This document shows positions 55,800 through 64,000 of a stretch of DNA of 64,000 nt, one piece after another. The translations under genes were made by a program, and so were the position numbers. The notes under the pieces were generated by a model, which was given only the letters and a program-made list of their open reading frames with translations, searched no databases and was not told where the DNA came from. Source of the DNA: Helicoverpa zea (taxonomy: Eukaryota > Arthropoda > Insecta > Lepidoptera > Noctuidae); the NCBI RefSeq assembly GCF_022581195.2, contig NC_061456.1:12154501-12218500 (forward strand), given 5' to 3'. Positions within the stretch are counted from its first letter, which is position 1, and every line of letters starts with the position of its first letter.

Positions 55800-55935
55800 C
55801 AGCAAGTGTTCCTACGGTTTCATCCACTTCCCGTGCAAAAGTAACTACTGCCCATGGACGGATAAATGTTACCCAGGGAAAGTGTAACTTCCTAAAAGTG
55901 AAATAATTTTTCAGCTATATTTTGTTCAGTCAATC
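55800..55935 (-). repeat. Decayed Helitron-like repeat
   Basis: ACGGTTTCATCCACTTCCCG, TAACTACTGCCCATGGACGG, then TTCAGTCAATCGGTTGG. Layout as in 49472-49667. Confidence 0.5.
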
Positions 55936-56244
55936 GGTTGGTCAGTTATTGCTTACTGAAACAATGTGAAGGGATTTAAGATAAATATAGCTTGGCAAAT
56001 GCATTAATGACAGTCGCATGATCTTCACGGGTGTGCGAAGGACGTTACTGACAGCAACGCAAATACTATACGCAAAAATATTGTGATAAAATCGGTAAAA
56101 AAATATCACTATTCTCTTCCACGACCCCAAATCTGCACTCAAATATAGAATTTTGCGAAAATGTTTAATTAAATACATTTGTTCCATTATTACCGACCCA
56201 CGCGTATGTGTAATCAAATCACCCCTGCTGCCTCCTCATTCGCC

Positions 56245-56281
56245 ACTCGTGGACTATGGGACACTCCCATAGTCCACGAGT
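56245..56281. repeat. Perfect 37-nt palindrome
   Basis: ACTCGTGGACTATGGGA, CAC, TCCCATAGTCCACGAGT: 17-bp perfect arms and a 3-nt loop, directly abutting the SINE fragment at 56282. Confidence 0.9.
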
Positions 56282-56465
56282 CCCTTCTCCCAACTATGGG
56301 GTCGGCTTCCAGTATAACCAGCTGAGTTCCAGTGTTTTACAAGGAGCGACCGCCTGTCTGACCTCCTTAACCCAGTTACCCAGTACCCCTTAGTAAGACT
56401 GCTTGTCAGACTTGCTGGCTTCTGACTACTCATAAAGACTGCCAAAGACGTTCATTGCCAAACTA
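56282..56465 (-). repeat. SINE fragment, headless
   Basis: CCCTTCTCCCAACTATGGGG, TCGGCTTCCAGTATAACCAG, GACCGCCTGTCTGACCTCCT and CTTCTGACTACTCATAAAGA follow 20100-20300. The tRNA-like head is missing. Confidence 0.8.
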
Positions 56466-57090
56466 CATCATTCATATTAAATACATCATTATTCGCTATC
56501 ATGTGTGACGCCTATGACTTGTAAAATAAAATACAGCAACAATAAACTAAGTGTCCCCGGCACTGTAGGAAAATTACTTTGAAAATGTTGTAAATAAGTA
56601 GTACTTAGAAGTAATAATATCATTTTACATAATACATTTCTTTGTACAAAATTAAAATGTATTGTATGCACAGGTAGTATTAATTAACGCAAATCGATTC
56701 AGCGGTTTTAGCGTGAAAGCATATAAAATAAATTGATCACAGCCTACATTTTTATCCTTGCAATCACATCATATTAAATTAATAAACTTCTAAGCTTGCA
56801 TACTCAGATAAATTGGATACTCTTTCACCAATAACAGATTTTGATGAAACTTCACGGAAATGAACGGATTGAGAATTAAAATTGAATGGTTTGAGGTGTC
56901 GGTTGGTTGGTTTGATCCAATGTATTGAGGCAAGGTTGTTCCAATGTATTTAGGTAAGGGTGATAATTGTCAAATGTACTGAGGTGAATGAAATTATAAG
57001 TCACAAGTATAAACACCAGAAAATCTATAACCTACTAATGTTTAGTAAAAATTAACCCACTCAAAATTCGAAGCTAAAAATATGTAAGCT

Positions 57091-57285
57091 ACTAGCCGTT
57101 TTCCAACGGTACCACGCCGTGGGAATTACTACCCGGTCAAGATACAAAATAACCTATTCTACTCGGGAATAGCTTATATAGATTTCCATAAGTAGATTTT
57201 TTTTCTGGGTTCAGTAATTTTGGAGCCTGTGTGGTATAAACAAACAAAAAATGTTTCATCTTTATTATGTAGGTAAGTATAAGTA
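57091..57285 (-). repeat. Helitron-like element, decayed
   Basis: ACTAGCCGTTTTCCAACGGT and GCCGTGGGAATTACTACCCG at the left, CATCTTTATTATGTAGGTA at the right. A diverged relative of 49472-49667. Confidence 0.6.
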
Positions 57286-59482
57286 TAGGCAAGTAGCATT
57301 CACTTAGCAAAATTTCAAGGTAATCCAGGACCTAAATCGCTAAAAACACAAATCAAGTAAAATACCCAGCTCGGGAACTAAACGTTACATTCATCATTCA
57401 GCAGTCGTGATATTAACCACTAAACTATTACCAGTTATCATGTACCACATAAATGTGAGTGTTACTATCTATAACCAGCACTTGTACTGAAGAGCCTATT
57501 GTTTTATATCGCACGTGACTAAGATTGTTATCTCATACATTCTAAAATTATATACACAGTATTAGATAGACTCATGTATAATTTATGATAAAAAACCAAT
57601 ATATCTAATGAGGAAATGACACCATTTTTTGAAAATATTTTATTGAGGACTTTTCCTTTTCTCTAATTTTAACTGCTTTTTCAGATTAAGTTCTACGAAA
57701 TTACTTACAATCAATAATCAAGGTCAAGACCTACCAATGGTTTTACAGATCCAATTGTGCGTTACAAATTCATTCATTACAAAATATTTTATTTATTTAT
57801 TTTCCTCTCTTACAACTATCCTTACAGGTTAAGTCGAATTCGATAGTGTAAATTAATTCTATACATAATATAACTATTGGATTATCTATTCATAGGCAAC
57901 TATGTACCTATTTGCAGATATTTTACTATGCAATACAGCTTAAGTTCATTAGGTACAAATTATTATAGGCAAAGGTAACATTGCAAAATGGCGTTACAAA
58001 AATAAGTTACTCATATTTTTGACACTCTTCTTACTGACCAACAAATCCTACTGTAAGAGCTCTCTTAAATCCGCTTCACGACCTCTAAATTGTACTAATC
58101 ACTTTTACGTATTTAAAATTATGACAAATAATAATTAAGCAAAACAATTATTTACAAGCAGAATTGCAAACGAAACCTTCATTTTTACTCACTGACGACA
58201 CACAAATGCCTAAGGGATCCGCAAGCCATACAAAAAAATCCTTCGGGAAATCATTTAAAAAGGTCCAATACCAAATTAATAAAATGCTAAGTACTCACTG
58301 GCTGAATATAAAACACACACAGCACTATAGCCATAAACGTCACTTAAAAAAAGTTTATTCGAATTTCGAACTCGTAACTGACCGTCAGCCTCAGTGTCTC
58401 TTTGGATTGTGATGAAAAATATGGTCACCTCTTATTATTAATACATTAAATGATACCAAACACGCCGTGTAAATGTATTTAAACTAACGCTTCAGGACAT
58501 TGCGTGAAGTTCCACTATATTATAGTGTGTGTGTATGTATGTTGTCAATCTTCATTTGCTAAATACAAGGCTTAGAAACTAATTAGCGTTTGGCATTTTT
58601 TTGCCAAAAAATATTTTGTTGTTTTCAATTTTTTTGTTGAAATAACTATTTTGCGTCTTCTTAAATATGATTGAAATCTACCATTTGTTTTGTGTCGAAA
58701 ATATGTAAAAAAACAATGAAGTGTATATCGGATACTTATATTTTGGGTTCCGTATTCTTTTATTCTCGGTCTTCTGTGGACAACTCAAACACAAAATTTA
58801 TGATTTAATTCAGCTACATTACAGAATTGAAAAGATAAACAACTACATATACCTACATCATATGATATGTATATATATACCTTTTAGTTACATACGTATA
58901 TACCGTTATGAAAGTACTATAGGTATTTGTATACTGTAGGTGTATTTAATAGGATATCTTGAAGATTGTACTTTGATAAACGAATATTATTATTTCAGTC
59001 ATTTTGTAGAAAGAGATTAATATTAAATGCTATAAAGTTAATGATTTTCAAAAACAAGTAAAACGACGAATAAAAGTTAGCAATTAGAAAATAAAATCTA
59101 ACTAACTATGCATTTATTAACAACTAGCTGAAATAATTAACTTAGACAATACAGTTTTATAATTAAATTCAAATGAATGAATGGATTCATTTCAATTACT
59201 TGTTATAGCATATTTTAACACTGTAAAATTAAGTAAATAACCAAATTTTGTGTTTTCCGTTTTATGTCATTAATTTGTTTTGATAAACGTCACATAGAAC
59301 AATAGCACAAAAAACCAATAGAGACTCATTATGACGAAAAATTTAAAAATGCGTTTATCATTAATAACTGTCAAGATTTGGAAAAAATAACAAAAAATTA
59401 AACTAACTGTGACGAACTAGTGGTTCTGTATCACCTATAGTTATAATGACGTCGAGGTCTTCTGTGTATTATAGTGCACATG
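57286..59482. other. Intergenic, nothing recognised
   Basis: AT-rich with no supported gene. Frames of 82 and 72 codons (58164-58412 and 58721-58939) show no motif. Confidence 0.4.
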
Positions 59483-59572
59483 CATTTGCGTGATCACAGG
59501 TGCACTCTCTATTCCCATAAACCATAAGAAGGACGGCAATCCGACAGGAGAGAGATCAGGCGCAGGACTGAT
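59483..59572 (-). repeat. Fragment of second SINE family
   Basis: ATTTGCGTGATCACAGGTGC, GGACGGCAATCCGACAGGAG and AGAGATCAGGCGCAGGACTG. Inverse of 27213-27310. Confidence 0.7.
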
Positions 59573-59681
59573 GTAAACAAGTGCTCTCACACAGGTGCAC
59601 CAATTATCAAATTCCAGACTCCAGGATGCTTATTGAAAGAATTCTTTCTCTTTCAGCCCGATTCGGGAATAACCGAGACCT

Positions 59682-60471
59682 TTTTTTTTTTTTTTTTTTT
59701 TTTTTTATCGACGTAAAATCATCAAATGACCCCTCCCGCTGTGGGTTAGCAGCGGTGAGGGAGTGTCAGACTCTTACTGACTAAAATCGTCGTGTTCCGT
59801 CATAGGCCTTTTATGTACCAGGGCCGCGGTATCTCTTTCGAACAACCCGCAGCCCCGGCAGGCCTTGGCCCTGCTGGGCCCCGCTGGGGTTGCTGACGTC
59901 TCTTTGAGGAGCGCGTGGAACAACGCGCGCCGTCGACACGGGTCTGTCGTCTAGGAAGACAGAGGGACGATGAGCCACCCGAACTCACCGCCCACAGACC
60001 CACGCCTACGGTGGCCGGGAGTCATCTCGCGACACCCGGCGCCCATGGTGTCTACCTGGTCCAGCGCGGCGGCCGGGATGAGAGGTGCGGACTCTCTGGC
60101 GTTCCGCCTCCTCCTTCTCGAGCATGACCGCTTCGCAGAAGGAGGCGACGGCATCCCATTCCCTCTCGCCCCGGACCATGGCCTGAACCAGGGCCGGACG
60201 CGAGAGGTCGCCGCCGCCCAAAGCCTCAACGAGGACCCGGCGGTGCCCCTCCCATGCGGGGCACACCTGGACTGTGTGGTCCACCGTGTCCTCGGGGCTG
60301 TCCGCACAATGGTGACACCCGGGCGCCTCCTCACGACCGATGCGGTGCAGGTACCTCCCGAAACAACCGTGTCCGGTGAGGACCTGCGTCATGCGGTACG
60401 TGAGGGCGCCGTGACTCCTCCCGAGCCACTCCTCAAAGAGGGGACTTACCGCCACGATGGTGGCGTGCCCT
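59682..60471 (-). mobile_element. R1-clade LINE, 5'-truncated, poly(A) tail and 14-bp target duplication
   Basis: On -, from 60471, a frame runs to 60006 and reads as the end of an R1-clade ORF2: EEWLGRSHGALTYRMTQVLT, HRIGREEAPGCHHC, a C-x2-C-x9-H-x4-C knuckle (CHHC...DH...VC), then VQAMVRGEREWDAVASFCEA. A 3' UTR of about 300 nt follows, then poly(A) seen as T26 at 59681-59706. AATAACCGAGACCT is repeated at 59668-59681 and 60472-60485, so both ends are exact. RT and endonuclease are absent, so the copy is dead. GC is far above the local background. Its UTR is the source family of the fragments at 909, 2160, 8218 and 14583. Confidence 0.92.
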
Positions 60472-60485
60472 AATAACCGAGACCT

Positions 60486-61322
60486 CGAGGCCACTATTAG
60501 ACTACCAGACTAACAAGGCAGTATCAATATAATTTTCCTGTAGGGTATTGTATTGGTCAATTAATGCCACCCGTAATTATCGATTGAGGTCATAACTCTC
60601 AATTTTTTTTTGCAGTCTTTCTTTAAAGGGAGAAGCCATGTATTCTGTTCATATTACAGGATAACAAAACACTTAGAAACTAGATGTTGAACCGATTTAT
60701 GAAAATCACTGGCGGCTGTGTATCAGTAGTGGCGGACAGTAGTGGCGGCCGCTTGCTTACATTCACTAGGTTGATCTATTAGATTTAAAGATCCTCAAGG
60801 AAAAAATGTAAATAAACATCTATTGTAGTGCGAGTTGGGATTCGCATCCAAACTTCATTCGAACCCGGCCAGCCTTTAGCTAAAACCAGTTAAAACTCCG
60901 AAGGCTAGTTAGACTTCACCTCCATTCTTAGACGCGACTGATCCCTTTTTAATGACACAATGTACAATCACTAGCAAAATGACGTCACTATTCGTTTGTT
61001 GTTTTTTTTCGAGTGTACGCCAAGCCACGACTCACGAACCGTTTTCCTCATAGTGGGCAGTTGGCACTTACTTATGCAACTATAATCATGCTTTCTTTTG
61101 AATGCCTTTAAAAAAAGGAGTATTTTTTTGACGTGCGTACAACAGACTGCTAGAATTACTTCGACGATTTTTTTTGGTGTGGCAAGTTCGCGTTTTTTCT
61201 GATGGTTTTTTGGTCGGTTTCGAAATAAAATTGTATTTACGCTGTAACATAGCAACAGTCATAGCTTTGTAATGGGTTTTGTGAATGAGCTCTCCCGTAG
61301 GAATCACTATTAATAATATTAA
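60486..61322. other. Intergenic, nothing recognised
   Basis: No supported gene. A short GTGGCGG-rich piece (60709-60755) is noted. The 94- and 103-codon - frames here show no motif. Confidence 0.4.
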
Positions 61323-61668
61323 GGTGTCTACACACCAAAGCCGCTGACGCCGGCGGCACAGCCCGGCGGCCCAACCCGCCGGCCGTATTTTGTACAATCA
61401 TGCCGCCGGCTTGCGCCCGCGCGGGCAAGCCGGCGGGGCAGCATGCCGATGCCGACGGCATCCCTCTCCACTCACTCAGTCAGTTGCCCGCCGGCTTTCA
61501 TAGAGTATTTGACAATTACTAGAACACCACATGCCGCGGCAGTCGTGCCGCCGGCATTGCCGCCGGCAAAGTCGTTCGGCTTGGACATTCTGAAGCCGCC
61601 GGGTTAACCCGCCGGCACTAAGCCACCGGGCTGTGCCGCCGGGTCAGCGGCTTTGGTGTGTAGACCCC
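61323..61668. mobile_element. GC-rich MITE with inverted terminal repeats
   Basis: The ends are inverse: GGTGTCTACACACCAAAGCC, then GCTGACGCCGGCGGCACAGCCCGG on the left, and the CCGGGCTGTGCCGCCGGGTC and GGTGTGTAGACCCC blocks on the right (about 43 bp, few mismatches). The interior is GCCGGC-rich, with a near-palindrome GCCGGCTTGCGCCCGCGCGG/CAAGCCGGC at 61407-61436. No clear target duplication (TTAA / TTTA flanks). No coding. Confidence 0.85.
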
Positions 61669-61712
61669 TTTACATAACATTTCGCGTAATGGAAAGACAA
61701 GGTCTTTTTAGG

Positions 61713-61950
61713 GTTCCGTACCCAAAGGGTAAAACGGGACCCTATTGTTTTCGCTCCTCTGTCCGTCCGTCAGTCCGTCTGTAACCAGGCTGCATCTCAT
61801 GCACCGTGATAGTTAGAGAATTGTCATAGATGATGTATTTCTGTTGCCACTATAACAACAAATACTGAAAACTAGAATAAAAGAAATATTTTGGGGGCTC
61901 CCATACAACAAAAATGCGCGAGTCCGACTCGCACTTGGCCGGTTTTTTTT
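61713..61950. repeat. Lepidopteran interspersed repeat (GGGTTCCGTACCC...TTGGCCGG)
   Basis: Starts GGGTTCCGTACCCAAAGGGT, AAAACGGGACCCTATTG, has TCCGTCCGTCAGTCCGTCTG, and ends GAGTCCGACTCGCACTTGGC, CGG then a T run. This layout is very common in moth genomes. Class is uncertain (LINE tail or SINE). Confidence 0.75.
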
Positions 61951-63319
61951 TGCATGTCACCAAACTGGCAGTGTTAGTTCTAGAGCATTTGTTGACTAAA
62001 AAAATATATATAAGTGAAATTCTTGTCCTAGGTCTACTTTACGGAACTTTTTGCCTAGAATGGCTTCGCTGTATTAATTAGCCTGCGAAAACTCCCTGTC
62101 TCAAAGTATGCATAAGTAATGTCAATTAATGACGTACTACGTTGCATATTTACAAACTCTCCATTTGAAAATTAAATTAAATTAAGTGTAAAATAAATAG
62201 CCATTAACAACATAATACAATTACTAATATTGGATGTGTAGAAACCCATCATCGTCATCTGCTTAACAATTTTCTCATTATCGAGGGCTAGTTTTACAGT
62301 TTAGAAGTTGCAAGTGTTAACTGTATTTTGTTCGAATATCAATGTTCGCAAACGCCACTGCATAGGGCCCAGGCTATCAATTCCTAGGTTGGACCAAAAT
62401 TGCGTGTTGGATTCTAAGAAGCATGCCTTTTTGGGTTCTAAGCAGCCGTAAATCTGGGTGTCGACGTTACAAGCCCGTATCTGGGAGGCATGTATAGCCG
62501 GTGTCCCCGAATTCTACTCAATAGCAGTCTTTGCTGCTCAATGTTACAATTACACGTCAGAAATCGTCAGGAGCATTTGCGAAAAGGTGAGTTAGCTAGG
62601 TACTTAGTTGTGCAGGTATCCCTGGATATTACCGGGTCGAGCAAACATTGGACAACACAGAAGGTGCCGCATTGTTTGATGTGGATGTGTGGCACCGCAC
62701 TCGCATCTATTTTGTGAATGTAGAAATGTAAATCCTTGATGAAGCTAGTCATCATATAGGGATAGTAACACGAACGAATCGCAACAATAAAAAATTACAA
62801 TATAGCCTAAAACGGTATACTACAATTAACAATGCGGCCACTCTTAGGAACTGCAACACATAAAACGATTTGCAACTGAATTAACTCACGTGTTTCCGAG
62901 AAAAGTGACAAAATACATAAACGTGAGATAAATATGACGCAGACGGTTTCTCCAACCTTATCTTTTTTGTACTTTTATTATACGGATTGCAGAGGTAATT
63001 TTGGAGCTGCGTCGAACATATTGATTTTAAAGATGCTCAATAGATGGCGTTGTTGCAAACTTTTAAACACTAATTGCCCAACTATATAACAATAATATTG
63101 CCTGTCACCTGTGGTTTTATTTAACTGCCTGCGATCCAGCTCATATTTGAATCTCCCATAGTTTAGATACTTAGGTACGTGATAAAGCAAAGCAGTCATC
63201 CGGAGCATTTGAAAGAGCAATCCTCTCATTAAAAAAGCTATATGACATAGGTATATTCATCACACAACGATTAATATCTAGACACACGGCAGTGTGTCCG
63301 CCAAGTTCGAGCAAAAAAA
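61951..63319. other. Intergenic, nothing recognised
   Basis: No gene is supported on either strand. Confidence 0.4.
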
Positions 63320-63660
63320 AGCGACACACCGGCCGTGGGTTATATTACATGAACCATTTCGGGCCAAATTCGACCCCCCTATAACTCAAAATCTATTTTA
63401 TTTACGCATATCAAATTTCTAGTATCTGTTGAGACCCCCTCACTTATCTAAAATACAAAATTTCATTAATATACCTATTGTAGGTCTTGAGATATTGACG
63501 TCAGAAGATCGCTATTTTTACTATATACACTGACTGACTGACTGACTGACTCACTCATCAAAAACCTAGACCACTTCCAATGGTCGTATTGACTTGAAAT
63601 TTGACATGGAGGTAGGTCTTTATTTCAAGGTAAAGGGAAAATCTGAAAATGGCCAAGTGA
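63320..63660. repeat. Interspersed repeat with (GACT)n
   Basis: Contains GAACCATTTCGGGCCAAATT, a (CTGA/GACT)n run at 63530-63552, then AAAACCTAGACCACTTCC and ATTGACTTGAAATTTGACAT. Such a body with a tetranucleotide run is typical of a lepidopteran non-autonomous repeat. Borders are approximate. Confidence 0.5.
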
Positions 63661-64000
63661 GAGTCAGTTTCAAAATAATGAAGGTGTAATAGTTTTAATA
63701 TAAAATTATATACTTGATTCATTGCGTTTAGTAGGTTTATAACAAGGTGTGTGAAAACTTGCCAGGTAATATCATTAAAAAGTAACTATTTTTAACTGAG
63801 GTATGTGTATGGAACTTGGTACTTATTCAGATCTCACTTCTTTTATAGGCGAAGCATTCCCATATTATCGAACTTGGCAGCCTTTCACATTTTTGTTTTG
63901 GGTGGTTACAATATACAGTATACATGCAGGATTAGAAGTTATCATAATATTAATATTGAAATGATCATGAAACAATATGTTAACCTATAATTATTTTAAA
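63661..64000. other. Intergenic, nothing recognised
   Basis: AT-rich end of window; no gene or repeat that I can support. Confidence 0.4.

Noticed and set aside
59970..60473. 167-codon + frame with P/R-rich sequence
   Set aside because: Antisense shadow of the GC-rich R1 LINE ORF. The - frame shows the LINE zinc knuckle.

Overview
The window looks like nuclear DNA of a lepidopteran insect, probably noctuid-like. The evidence is AT-rich sequence, small exons separated by introns with GT..AG borders, and many repeats of moth/butterfly type: TC...CTAG Helitron-like elements with internal (GTCT)n, tRNA-derived SINEs, R1- and RTE-type LINEs, and short inverted-repeat elements. No prokaryotic features are present. 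Species cannot be fixed from the sequence alone.

Only two protein-coding host genes are supported. Both encode very-long-chain fatty acid elongases (ELOVL family) and they are convergent (tail to tail). Gene A lies on the + strand at 20951-25420: five coding exons, 301 aa, ending in KKVN. Gene B lies on the - strand at 39778-34249: five coding exons, 279 aa. Their coding exons are 61/191/81/300/273 and 61/191/75/300/213 nt, with the same intron phases, so they are tandem-type paralogues. Both keep the histidine box (HxxHH), the K-x2-E-x2-DT motif and the MYTYY motif, so both are predicted active ER membrane condensing enzymes. Gene B has diverged at both ends and lacks the di-lysine ER signal.

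The 8.8 kb between the two stop codons holds the 3' flank of gene A, an inverted-repeat element (26464-26655), a tRNA-derived SINE with an 11-bp target duplication (27037-27405), and a 5.3-kb DIRS-type tyrosine-recombinase retrotransposon (28801-34112, coding on -). The DIRS element keeps textbook geometry: inverted terminal repeats plus an internal complementary region that matches both ends. Its genes are broken.

The left flank (1-20.8 kb) and right flank (39.9-64 kb) contain no gene I can support. They hold mobile-element copies, several with exact target-site duplications: an RTE LINE tail (10017-10600), two full SINEs (20090-20469 and 53435-53819), a 5'-truncated R1-clade LINE (59682-60471), an 84-bp-arm hairpin element split by a hAT element inside gene B intron 4 (34776-35504), a GC-rich inverted-repeat element (61323-61668), a TTAA-flanked element (42807-43268) and several perfect palindromes.

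I did not find a convincing new biological system. The best second-look items are the diverged elongase pair, the DIRS end/ICR structure, the nested hAT-in-hairpin in gene B, perfect palindromes touching transposon ends, and an isolated 69-codon reading frame at 17966-18175.
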